64,000 nucleotides of DNA from Fennellomyces sp. T-0311 (lineage: Eukaryota; Mucoromycota; Mucoromycetes; Mucorales; Lichtheimiaceae): NCBI GenBank assembly GCA_025266875.1, contig JALLLT010000060.1, positions 117,579-181,578 on the forward strand. Reading direction: 5' to 3'. The notes under the pieces were generated by a model, which saw nothing but the letters and a program-made list of their open reading frames with translations, was not told the DNA's origin and ran no database searches. A program made the position numbers and the translations under genes. Of the stretch, positions 21,301-31,444 are shown piece after piece. How positions within the stretch are numbered: position 1 is the stretch's first letter; each line of letters starts with the position of its first letter.

Positions 21301-22982
21301 CGTTGACTGCCCAAGGACCCAAATCCAGAAATCGGCTAAGCAGAATCAACGCACGTAATCGATGGACCTGGCTTAGCAAAACCTGGAGCACAATCGGAAG
21401 TTGTTCCGGGATTCTTGGGTTGTTCACGGCACCTTCGACTAACCAAACTTCGAAAGCCGTCAGCTGTTCGGAAAAGAAGGTGCTTGATTGGTACTGGTAG
21501 GCCGGTCCACCGTTTTCAGACGCAAGCAGCTGTGGCAGTTGGAAGAGGCACATGTCGACGGCAAGATCCCATGCTTGCCACATGGGATGATCGTGTGTAA
21601 CCGGAAGTCGAGGGGTAGACATGGGAGTGCATTGATACGATCTCATGATTCGCTCGGCAAGCAAAAAGTTGCGAAACATGGAGGCGACCATTAAATCTTG
21701 TCGGAATAATCGTTTGAAGAGCTCGGGTTGGTCTTGCAGGACACACCAGGCGATCGTATCCGTCACAGCTGTAAAGATCCAATTGAGTTCACCCAGCGGC
21801 GTGCGGCGTTCGGCTGCTCTTCCTGGTAACCGGGAAACCATATCCATGGTAATGTTGGTTGTCAGGAGTGGGTTCCGCATAACGACCCATCGCAGCGACA
21901 TTTCGATGGGTGTTGTCAGGCACGCTGTGAACACGTCGGCTGGTAAATCTGGATTCATTGGTAATGTTTCAGTAGGTCCGCATGCAGCGAGCTGGATGCA
22001 GTCGCGCCAAGCTGAGGATGGAGGAGCGCCTTGGGGTGGAGGTTGTTGGGGTTGTTGCGACTGTGGTTGCTGTTGTGAAGGATCTGCATCGCGCTGCTCT
22101 GCGAATCGATTAAAGGCATTAACGATATTTCCAGCTGACGAACAGTCCCACACGTAAATCACAGGCGATCCGAGCCAAGATTGCAAATCGTAGAGGGAGA
22201 CGGGAATGTACTGCGTGTAATTGCGATTGAAAACCCAAATCTCTCCGCTAGCCGTGGGCTTGGGTACACCATGGCCATTGTAATGAAACAGTATCCTCTC
22301 CTCTTTGGCGTTTCGTCTCATCTGACAACACAATTTTTTCGTCTCCTCCACCGATGGATCCAATGACATTTTAAACCGTGTGCGTCCGTTGATATTCTCA
22401 TATTGCGTCTGCAGCTGCTTGCCAATGGCCTCCAATGATTTCTGCGGCACCACCAGGAATGGATCGATCCAACATTCGAGTTTGGCGCACGGATTGGTCT
22501 TGACTATATCTGGTGGATCTGTACCGATGTTCAGACAAATGACAAGCAGACCTGCAAAAAAAAAAGGTAAGTTTTAGTCGCATGCTTTTTTTCTATTTAA
22601 GAGAAAAAAAATGATTCGCAACATGCCTGATACGGTTTTGATACGTTCTCGCAGACGCTAACAGTAACAAAAGGTTTAGTAACGGTGGCACTGTCGTCCT
22701 CTTTTTTTTGTGGTATGTTACCCAGTCCAAGGAAACATTGCGAACTGCTGGATCTGGTTTTGCATTGGTATCATGTCGTTTGTCGGAAAAGTGCAAAAAG
22801 CTTATAACGTCATCCTCGTAAACGGCATGGTCAAAGCCATGACGAATTCCTCTGTCGCTGGTAGCAGCTCGTCCTTCATGCTCTGCGTCATTTCGTTCGC
22901 CATTTACAAGTGTGCTGCTTGTACTGCGCGCGTCTTCGTTGTTTGCGTCCGAAGCAATGACATGCACCGCTGCGCTCGGCAT
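18377..22982 (-). CDS. KOG1: Raptor/Kog1/Mip1, TORC1 scaffold subunit
   Basis: Scaffold that brings substrates to TOR kinase complex 1. Ten exons (22982-22722, 22657-22627, 22551-19943, 19878-19770, 19710-19593, 19525-19401, 19339-19122, 19065-18935, 18879-18671, 18600-18377) give 1,344 aa, an exact multiple of three. The N-terminal RNC/caspase-like domain shows DKRHDTNAKPDP, CLNIGTDPPDIVKTNPCAKL, ILFHYNGHGVPKPTASGEIW and VIYVWDCSSAGNIV. Central HEAT repeats include LLRQFVCLCLGQVWMNNKEA and AMYALGTFLGD. The linker has EYFTEPQMR, then a C-terminal WD40 propeller (FINEDDVAILLTAS, IRLWKNYDGA, IVAGFGDGLIGVYDRR, IKIWDIREA, DDHVIKVW). The intron between exons 2 and 3 (22626-22552) uses a GC donor. 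The ATG at 22982 is the first in-frame ATG. Start and poorly conserved N-terminus are the least certain parts. Confidence 0.95.
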
Positions 22983-23553
22983 TATAAACAATTATATATA
23001 ATTACAAAATATGCACTGCAAAGCAAGTGGGTTAATGGCAACAATGCGTGGAGTAGCGTATACAAAAAGGAAAACGATTTTTACCGAAAAGTGCAAACCG
23101 TGTTCGTTGGAAGGGGTCGTCGAAAAGAAATAATGCGGTATTACACCACCGCAGCTGTGACTTGGGTGGAACATCCACTTTGGAGATCAGTAACCAGATA
23201 TGCGCTTTTTCTTTGTCGGGAAACAAAGCCCTACCCATTCGCTGTTGCCTGCGTTGGATCGTCGATGGGGCCTGGGAACGAGTGTGGACAGTGAAACCCG
23301 CTTCCCCCACAGAACGCTGTTTTCCATGGAGAACGTCGTCTCCCAGTGGCATCGATAAGCGCCATCACCGAGAGAGACTGCGCATACCAGAGTTTTATCG
23401 ATTGCATTTTATTTTCTCGTCAAATGATTGATTTCCTGCGAGAAGCCCAACAGTGTGGCGGAGTAATGCTTTTTGGGAGCATTGGCGACCTTCGCGCACA
23501 ACGCATACGCACACCCACCTTCTTTCCTCCAAAACCACACACCATTATTCAAC
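22983..23553. promoter_or_regulatory. Divergent promoter of Raptor and CSN2
   Basis: About 570 bp separate the Raptor ATG (minus) from the CSN2 ATG (plus), so the region must serve both genes. No separate coding sequence is supported; the plus-strand frame at 22710-23294 runs through Raptor exon 1 and is a shadow. Confidence 0.55.
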
Positions 23554-25551
23554 ATGAGCGACGACGATTTTATGCTTGAGGATGACGAGCAAGTAAGTTT
23601 CGTTGTTGATATTATTTTCGCGTAATGCAAGCTAACCGCCCAGATTCAGGATTACGATTTCGAGTATGAAGACGACGACGACGACGAACCCGACGCAGAT
23701 CTCGAAAATCGTTATTACAATGCCAAAGGTAATAAAGCTTGACTCTATCCAAGAGAAAAGACAGAGAGACAGCAATGCTCAAAAAGAAAAACTACTTTAG
23801 CGCGTAAGGAAGACGATCCAGAAGGAGCAATCACCGAGTTTCAAGGTGTTGTCGACGCCGAGGAAGAAAAGGGCGACTGGTAAAAAAAAAAAGGTGTGTC
23901 CGGCATAGACAACGATAGTAATGAGAGAGAGAAACAGGGGCTTCAAGTCGTTGAAGCAAATGGCCAAGATATCGTTTCATTTGAATAAGCATCAGGATGT
24001 CAGTGATAACGCATATATGTTTGGTTTAAGGGGTAGCTGACACTCCTTGCCGTAGACTCTGCGATACTACAAGCAGCTTCTCACGTATACCAAATCGGCG
24101 GTCACTCGCAACTACAGCGAAAAGAGTATCAACAATATCCTGGATTACGTGTCGACTGCGGATGACATGGTATTTGTGGAACAGTTTTACCAGATTTCCC
24201 TCGAAGCGCTGGACGAAATGAACAACGAAGTAAGAGCCATCAAAGGAAGAAGAGAGGAACCACTAACAGCCTGTCACAGCGTCTCTGGGTCAAAACAAAC
24301 TTGAAACTGGCCAAGCTTTGGTTGGATCGCAAGGAGTACGGTCGATTGACAAAGGTAATCTTCTTTACAAAAAAAAAAGATGACTCTAAAACGTGTCTAC
24401 GCAGATTTTACGAGAACTTCGCAAAGCATGTGAGAGCGGTGATGGCACTGATTATCAGCGAAAGGGTACACATCTTCTGGAAGTTCTTGCACTCGAGATT
24501 CAAATGCATACAGAAACCAAAAACAACAAGAAGCTCAAAGTAATCTACAATCCATCCACACATACTGCGTGTTGTTAACTTTATTTCGTTCAGGAATTGT
24601 ATCAACAGTGTCTCAATGTCAAGTCCGCTATCCCGCACCCTCGAATCATGGGTGTTATTCGCGAATGCGGTGGTAAAATGCACATGGGAGAAAGTAAAGT
24701 GATCCATGGAGAAGAGGGGCATGGTACGCACAGGATGTACTTAAACGAAACACAGAGGAATGGGACATGGCACAAACAGACTTCTTTGAATCATTCAAAA
24801 ACTACGATGAAGCCGGTAGTCCGCAACGTATCCAGGTCCTCAAGTAAGGTGTTGCATCCAATCGCACGATGGGAAACTTAAGCATGTGTGTCTTAGATAC
24901 CTTGTGTTGGCAAATATGTTGACGGAATCACAGATCAATCCATTTGATTCGCAAGAAACAAAGCCATACAAGAATGACAAGGAGATTGTCGCCATGACCA
25001 ACCTAGTGAGCGCTTTCCAGCGAAAGGATATTCGCGAATTCGAGCGCATATTGCGCAGTAAGTCGCTTTTTTTTCTTGATCACTGCGTTGGATGTACTTA
25101 TTCTTTCTAGCCAACCGTCAATCCATCATGGGCGACTCGTTCATCCGCGCCTACATAGACGATGTGCTTCGAAACATTCGCACCCAAGTCCTTGTCAAGC
25201 TCATCAAGCCATACACGCGGATAGAACTTGCCTTTATGGCCAAGGTGAGCCAGTGCCGTTGGTGTATTTAAGAAACTAACGAGTGTATATGTAGCAACTC
25301 AACATTGCGGTTGAGGAAGTGGAGGAGCTATTGATTGCGCTGATACTGGACAAAAAGATAGTGGGGCAGATCGACCAGGTGAACCAGCGGCTTGTGCTTG
25401 AGCAAAGGTAATATACTTGTATATATTTAGTAGAACGAAGGGCTAACTCCAATCATACAGATCTACGGACACTGTGAAATATGAAACAATGGAAAAATGG
25501 TCGAATAACTTGTCCAAATTATGCAAAACCGTCACTAGTCGAGCTCAATAA
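23554..25551 (+). CDS. CSN2: COP9 signalosome subunit 2
   Basis: PCI-domain subunit of the COP9 signalosome, which removes Nedd8 from cullins. About a dozen short exons; the first encodes [13 protein letters not shown] (23554-23592), the second [14 protein letters not shown] (23644-23728). Conserved stretches follow: [81 protein letters not shown] joined by splicing to [20 protein letters not shown], then [20 protein letters not shown] and the PCI half with [20 protein letters not shown] and [12 protein letters not shown]. It ends [19 protein letters not shown], here [15 protein letters not shown]. The stop codon lies inside an AATAAA hexamer and only 30 bp separate it from the convergent VTA1 stop. 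Order and length fit the family. Confidence 0.95.
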
Positions 25552-25581
25552 AAAAACAAAGCTTCCTGACTACATCCCCCT

Positions 25582-26785
25582 TCAAAACCCAAAGTTGTTG
25601 GCCTGATTATATCCAATATCGTTCAGCGCAGCCAACAGCTGAGTGCGTGCCGTCTTGATGTCGTCGTAATTGAGTGCGCTGATGGCCCATTTGGCATGTT
25701 TCTGCGCAGACGCAACGCTGGCTGGATCCACTACGGTAGGTATAGATGGAGCGGCGGGAGCGGGCTGGACATGAATGGCAGGCTGGACTGGGGCTGGAGG
25801 CTGGACCGGAGCTGGAGGCTGGACTGGAGCTGGAGCTGGAGGTTGAGGCTGAACAGGCGTGATATGACAGCTGTTGCTTGGCGTTACGGGTGGCGAATTG
25901 ACTGGATGGCTTGCAGGAGGCGGCGAGTAGGACGGTGGCAGTTCTGCCGATGGATTACCAGGCAACGGGGCGGTAAAGTTGGAGGGCGGACTGGGGAATT
26001 CGGATATAGAACTCGGTGGATCTTTGGGCATATCTTCATCGAGCTCCGTCTGTTCTTCATTTTCTCCCGGTGCACCAGGCGTTGGCACACGACCTTCTCG
26101 AAGTGCCTTCATAATATCCGTGGCTTTCCATTTGGCGTACTTGATCTTGCCTTCCACCTTTTTTTTTGCCGACCAACCCATTAACAAACAATGATCCCCA
26201 TTAATTTACTCCTTTTCTTTACCTCTGGATCCAGATCACCAAACGTTTTCAGGAGCTCCAAAAAGATCGATGCTGCCAAGAATGTCTTGGCAGTTTTCCT
26301 TGACAGTTGCAAGTCAGTTTTGCCGCGACACTGGAGAAAACAAACTGGACACTCTTACTTGGATGCCTTTCCTGCCCGGTCTTCGTTATCGGCATTCAGA
26401 AAGACTTTGAGAGCAAAGTTTTCGATATGTGCGTAACCCACGAGATCGTTGGTGATTGCTTCGTTATTAGCACCAAGTTGGCGTTTTGACTTTTTGGAAG
26501 GTTATTTAAGCTCGAATGAGTTATGCTTCTTCTTTTTTTTTTTACCTGCTCGAGTTTGTCAAGCAAATGCGACAAATAGGCATTGGTTTCCTTGTTGCTG
26601 GGACCTCTGCTGATGGCCATTTTGGCCGCGTAGTACTGAGCTATCGTAGGCACATTTAACACATGGTGGAACGCGTGCACTTGAACTCGGTTACCATAAT
26701 AGGATATGATTGGATCCCTTTCGCTCAATTCTTGACCTCGTTGAATGTAAGGCCCAATGTACTTTAAATCGGTTGGAAGATCCAT
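25582..26785 (-). CDS. VTA1: Vta1 homolog, ESCRT/Vps4 cofactor
   Basis: Activates the AAA ATPase Vps4 in multivesicular-body sorting. Four exons. The N-terminal Vta1/CALS helical domain reads LPTDLKYIGPYIQRGQELSE, VLNVPTIAQYYAAKMAI and LSHLLDKLEQ, then splices to SKRQLGANNEAITNDLV and ENFALKVFLNADNEDRAGKA, then KTAKTFLAASIFLELLKTFG, and finally IKYAKWKATDIMKALREG. A Pro-rich linker (about residues 200-320, with PVQPPAPVQPP repeats) leads to the C-terminal Vps4-binding helix pair AQKHAKWAISALNYDDIKTA and LLAALNDIGY. Signature domains at both ends make the identity firm. Convergent with CSN2 at 30 bp spacing. Confidence 0.93.
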
Positions 26786-26870
26786 TATGGTTCAGAGGAA
26801 AAAGGGTTGGTGCCTGGCCTTGCGTCAGTCAAGAGTCCGATTGGATTCCGATCTCATGTGCATGATTTTT

Positions 26871-27233
26871 TCAGAGTGGCGCTGTGTTGGAGCCTGTCCA
26901 CTTCAAGTCGACTGCGGCTCTCTGCGGTACGACATTCTCGAAAGAGTGTGGCTGGAAGCATACTTTTGCATGGTGCTTCTTGTGTCCATCGTTAGGAATG
27001 GGGAAGGTGCACAACCATCCACCGCACAGCTACTGCTGCCACTTTGGCTCATACGCCTTTACGTTGCCCGGTGGAATAACCTGGAACCAATCGTATGGGT
27101 AGGAATATCGGGACGTAGCAATACAGTTTGCTTTTGGAAGGTTCCTTGAAGGGTGCCCAAACCAGGTAGTCAGTTTGTATGCATTACTTTCCAAAATGAA
27201 CGCCCTCTCCGCTCGCAGTACGCTGTCGGCCAT
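26871..27233 (-). pseudogene. Possible small gene or pseudogene with one in-frame TAG
   Basis: An open frame starts at an ATG (27233) in good context and encodes MADSVLRAERAFILESNAY followed by a Trp/Pro/Tyr-rich stretch (SYPYDWFQVIPPG). It stops at a TAG (27030-27032), yet the same frame continues in equally coding-like sequence (CGGWLCTFPIPNDGHKKHH, FENVVPQRAAVDLKW) to a TGA at 26871-26873. A 55-58 bp intron with a CCTAAC branch-like site is possible but would change the downstream frame. Product family unknown. It sits 86 bp upstream of VTA1 on the same strand. Confidence 0.3.
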
Positions 27234-27748
27234 TGGTTATTCAGTGGCGCAAACGTTGTACCTTGAGTTTTCGGCATTGGCAAGTGGCCGACTTACTGAG
27301 TTTTCATGCTCCCGTGGTGACACTTGCCGCTCAGCAAAAAAAAAAAGAGGATATATGTCATGGGAATGCTATTTTAGTTAAGGTTCCTCAATGGGGCCGA
27401 AATGTTAAAATAGCGCCGCAGTATTGGCAGATGGTAGATGGGCTTGAGTGAGCTTGGCGTTCGATTTGTTTGCTTCGCCACGTGTATTGTTTTTTAATGG
27501 AAGGTGTGTGTACGTAATCGCATACACTTACAAAGCAATTAGTAAGAGGGCTTGCATATCGGGCCGTTCAATAAAAATGACACCGTATGCCCGTGATGCA
27601 ATGCGTGGAATAAAAAGGAGAACAGGCACGTTGCCTGTCAAATAGTGTCTAAGCCCACCGCTGCCCTTGATCATTAAGAAAAATTCCTATTGGGATTTAT
27701 TTATATGATTTATCAGAAGTTACAGTTGTGATTCTTGAGCTGGTATCA

Positions 27749-28066
27749 TTAGTCTCGTTTAGAAGCATCGCTGTCGTCTTCATCGGAAGAGGAGTCTATG
27801 TCCATGGGTATAGCCGCATCATCGTTCTTCTTGCTGTCCTGCTGTATGACTTTGATGGGTCTGTCCTTTTTGCACTGATGCTCATGTCGTACTCGAGAGT
27901 CTTTCCGTGTAAATGTCTTTTCGCAATAACTGCATTGGAATCGCTCTCCTTTCCCATGTACAGACTTGTCGTGTCGTATCCGGTCGCGGATGCGTGTGAA
28001 TCTGGTACTGCATTTAGAACAATAGTATTCGCTAGAGAGTTGAGAGCTGGATGAACTGGCAACCAT
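27749..28066 (-). CDS. Two-finger C2H2 zinc-finger protein
   Basis: About 105 aa from the ATG at 28066. An upstream in-frame ATG at 28126 would add 20 hydrophobic residues that do not fit a nuclear protein; the start MVASSSSSQ is preferred. Two C2H2 fingers lie at about residues 15-38 (YCSKCSTRF...RIRHDKSVH) and 44-65 (FQCSYCEKTF...VRHEHQC, the last ligand Cys instead of His). A basic patch (KKDRPIKV) and a Ser/Asp-rich acidic tail (DSSSDEDDSDASK) follow, the latter with CK2-like sites. Likely a nucleic-acid-binding protein; no ortholog recognised. Intronless. Confidence 0.65.
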   Translation of the reverse strand: MVASSSSSQLSSEYYCSKCSTRFTRIRDRIRHDKSVHGKGERFQCSYCEKTFTRKDSRVRHEHQCKKDRPIKVIQQDSKKNDDAAIPMDIDSSSDEDDSDASKRD

Positions 28067-28323
28067 AATAATGAGAAACGAGTGAAAGAGAAAGACGAAC
28101 CATTTTACAGCGCTGCGACAAGCCATGCTTCCTTATATAGCTTTTTAAGTTCCCAATCCTCCGATTAAACCCCGCAGTGATGTGGCGTTTCGTTTTTATA
28201 TGTATGACATGGATAAAGTAACTGTGTTCTTATATATGTACAGATGAAAAGAAGGGTATCGTGAAAAGGAAAAAGTGTGCTAAATGCTTGTGTAGTACAA
28301 TCATCACTTGTGCGTGTCATAGG

Positions 28324-28326
<3 letters not shown>

Positions 28327-28383
<57 letters not shown>
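28327..28383. repeat. (TG)n microsatellite
   Basis: Uninterrupted run of about 28 TG units, between the zinc-finger promoter side and the 3' end of the Mga2-like gene. On the minus strand it lies about 50 bp beyond the Mga2-like stop, probably in its 3' UTR. Confidence 0.95.
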
Positions 28384-28384
<1 letters not shown>

Positions 28385-28434
28385 AAGATGCATCAATAAA
28401 TAAAGCAAGGAATGTTGTGGGGGTACGTTATAAC

Positions 28435-30963
28435 TTAGATCGTCAATGGTAGCCAGCAGAGCGAGTAGTTATGAAAGTTAGTAACAGGTTTACATTTTTC
28501 CTGTGGCTTCGTGTGAATATCGTTTCTTAATATGCAATCTTCCGAGAGGCTTTGACATTGCATAATGTTCTTGACTTGCCGGCGATTCCTCCGTTTGTCT
28601 TCAGCCATAGCAAACTGTGCTAACGCGAGAGCCGTGTACCCGTTTCGATCAGTCGAGAAAATTGATTCATGACATAGGTCAATAATTTTCGAAGCCAGTT
28701 TATCATAACCTATCCAGGTAGCAAGATGAAGGAGCGTGTGGCCAGTTGATAAACGTGCTTGGATCAGTTCCTTTGCCGTGACATGAAAGTAATCTAACGC
28801 ATGAATGACTTTTTGCTGGAACGATATCACGTGTTCATCATCATTGGTGCCGCCCGACAAAGAGTTCTGCAATAAGAAGGGATTGTGGTCGCCACCTTGG
28901 ACGATCCTCATTGCGATATGCTTTGCATCATGCAATTTGCCGGTCGTTTTCAGGCCAACGACTTGTAGTGCCAATTCCAACAACGCTTGATCGTTGGCAT
29001 CATAATATGTGAAGAGTGGCACGTCCTGGCCCTCGAGCACGAGTGAATGTTGCTTGAAAGAGACGACGACAGGACCGGGGTGCGCTGCCGGTGGTAATAC
29101 GCATACGAGTGTATTGGGATTCCAATAAACGGTAGCAGCATGATGTTCGCCAAAAAGACACGTGAGTCCCCGGTAAAATCCAGAGCCCAAAATTGTGACC
29201 TCCACACCACCATATGTCGGTCCCTGAGCAGGTACGAGTCGCTCCAGCGTGGGTGTGGACAGGCTTTCGGGTGCCACATAGTTGACGTGATCCAGCGGGT
29301 TCAATGCGGGGCTGGTGGGAGGGAAAAAGAACGGGGTATTGCTTCCAAATGCGGCTCTTTCTTCACTTGGTGTAGGCAAGGATGAGGAAAACGGAGCACT
29401 GTCTAGAATGGATAGTTCCGCTGGGTCAGCTAACAGTGGTGATACCGCCTCGGTCGGCGATAAGGAACCTCTCCGAGAAGCTGCTGGCGTCACCGGCGCA
29501 GTAGACGAAGATGGCAATCTGCGAGACTTGCTTATAGTCGATGATGATCCCTCATAGTCACTTCTATCGCGCTTTCGACCCTTTTGACGAGTGCTTTTAT
29601 GGTCATCTGTGATGAGAATGGGAGGGGACATGCCGGTAGCGATTGTATCGCCCTTATCGGTTTTCATGGTGAACTCAACACTGATAATAAAAAAATAGAA
29701 ACAGAAGGGTTAAAAACGAACAAGATCAAGACATGATAAGGGCCCAAACTTACCAAAAGCCGACTTTTTCGTTATGATGACGACAGTAACAAGTTATGCG
29801 GGTTGGCAAAATGGCATCGCCAGAACTGAAATTGACCATGGGTCCGCAGTTGAAGAGCAGGATTCTGTCCTGTTCAGGAATATCGTCAATGATCAAACGC
29901 CGGTCACTGCTGCTGTTTTTATGATGGTTGGCTCCGTTTTTAGAACGTTCCGCTCGCTTACGCTGTCAAAAGATTTTTTTATGTAAGCTGATAAGCGCTA
30001 CCCCTTTATAATAGCGTGCGACCCTTTTTTTATATATTACCTCACGTTGGATACAGCCGGAACACACCTTGACGGGTTGGTCAGGCTGACTTGCACAGAC
30101 GACTCTGGCATCAAGATAGATAACTTTGGATTCATCCGATAACAGTATTCGGCCGGTCCCATCCGCCGTGGCAGAAGTTGATGCAGACCGCTGCTGTGCG
30201 CTGCGTTTGAGGCGTGACCTGGCCAACAAATGCTCTGGAAGTTTCAGATAAGGCCACGACGATACCTTGGTTCCATTCGAGGTGAGCAATTGGATGCACA
30301 GTCTGGTTTGTGTCTCCACACGCGACTTGTCCGGGGCGCCAATCACACGTATTTGAAGGCTTTATAAGCGGTTTCAATATATTTTCCCGCTTTGCCCATT
30401 TTGTAACACTTACCCATCCATGTTTAGTGGTGGTTCATTCGGTGATAGGCTAAAACAAGTAAACAAAGAAAAAAACGCATTTATATTTTGCAACAGTGTA
30501 TGACAGCAAAGCTCATGATGATTACCGATCATTGTTATCGGAGCTTTGAACCAGGTATTCAGACAGCTGGAAGTACGCCTCGTCATCTAGCAACACATTT
30601 TGGTGACACGGGTCGGATGTGCTCTAGCCGAGACATAAAATTCGTATGAGCCACATTTAATTAATGAGCGAAAAAGAAATGATTTACATTTGCGCAGGAT
30701 GAATGGCGTGACCGATGCCATTGTCCTGCACTATCTTCGAAAGTTGAGGACATGGATTTAGGGGACGATGTCAACGGTGTGCTGCTGTTGCTGTCGCTAG
30801 TGATGGGTGATGGCATTGATAACAGAGCAGGTGATTTATCTCTCGAAAACGGCGTTGCCTCGGGGATAAACAAAGCGTCGCCATGAGCAACGTGCATGAG
30901 CCCAATCTTGGCGGCATCGCTCAATGTGCGCGTTGGTGAATCTGGTGAGTGATTGCTGGTCAT
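28435..30963 (-). CDS. Mga2/Spt23-like IPT-ankyrin transcription factor, no membrane anchor
   Basis: Six exons (30963-30688, 30623-30526, 30449-30414, 30359-30041, 29962-29754, 29680-28435) give 727 aa, a multiple of three. Mga2/Spt23 regulate OLE1 and hypoxic lipid genes. The conserved N-terminal region reads LQIRVIGAPDKSRVETQTRL, WPYLKLPEHLL, CSGCIQRERKRAERSK, ILLFNCGPMVNFSSGDAI, RITCYCRHHNEKVGF and TGMSPPILITDDHKS. Then comes the IPT/TIG domain (LVPAQGPTYGGVEVTILGSG, TLVCVLPPAAHPG) and two ankyrin repeats (TGHTLLHLATWIGYDKLA, DRNGYTALALAQFA). The protein ends about 60 residues later without a hydrophobic segment. Yeast Mga2 is 1,113 aa with a C-terminal ER anchor, so this form lacks the anchored sensor part. 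It could be a soluble paralog; a missed 3' exon is the alternative. Confidence 0.88.
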
Positions 30964-31177
30964 GAGAAGGTAACTGCGAGAAAAAAAATAAAAGAAGTGA
31001 AAAGAAAGCAAAGAAAAAGTGTGTGTAGGGGGGCGGTAAAGGAATACAAAAAAATGTCTTCACTATATATAGGATTGTAGTCCATTGGGGAGCGTTACAA
31101 GCAATCAATACACACATACATATATAACACCGGTACACACGCACGTTTACCGATAGGTAAGGCGGATCTATAATTAC

Positions 31178-31444
31178 CTAATTGTTTAGGCGAAAGATTG
31201 AGAGGGGGAAGGGGACAGGTTTATCCAATGCCTTAAACTGGGGGCCTAGAAGCAAGTACATATAAAAAAGTGTGGGAATGAAAGTGCACGTTATGACCAG
31301 CGATCCCCATCCAATTGTTGATCCATGACTGATAATGCCTTGCCAAACAACGAAAAAGTAGAGTGTAACAACGAGCGCTTGGTCTGATCGCAGAGAGATC
31401 CCGACATTTGGCGGTCTGTGCCACCATTGTTTCGTGTTCAGCAA
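31178..31444 (-). CDS. Possible short membrane protein
   Basis: 88-codon open frame with two likely membrane segments (ALVVTLYFFVVWQGII and LVITCTFIPTLFYMYLLL) and a C-terminal FPLSIFRLNN. It lies just upstream of the Mga2-like gene on the same strand. A short upstream exon ending near 31550 could be spliced on with GT-AG ends, but the phase is ambiguous. Hydrophobic patterning looks protein-like; no family recognised, and it may be an exon remnant. Confidence 0.3.
   Translation of the reverse strand: MLNTKQWWHRPPNVGISLRSDQALVVTLYFFVVWQGIISHGSTIGWGSLVITCTFIPTLFYMYLLLGPQFKALDKPVPFPLSIFRLNN

Noticed and set aside
22710..23294. 194-codon plus-strand frame
   Set aside because: It overlaps Raptor exon 1 and the divergent promoter, with no protein features.
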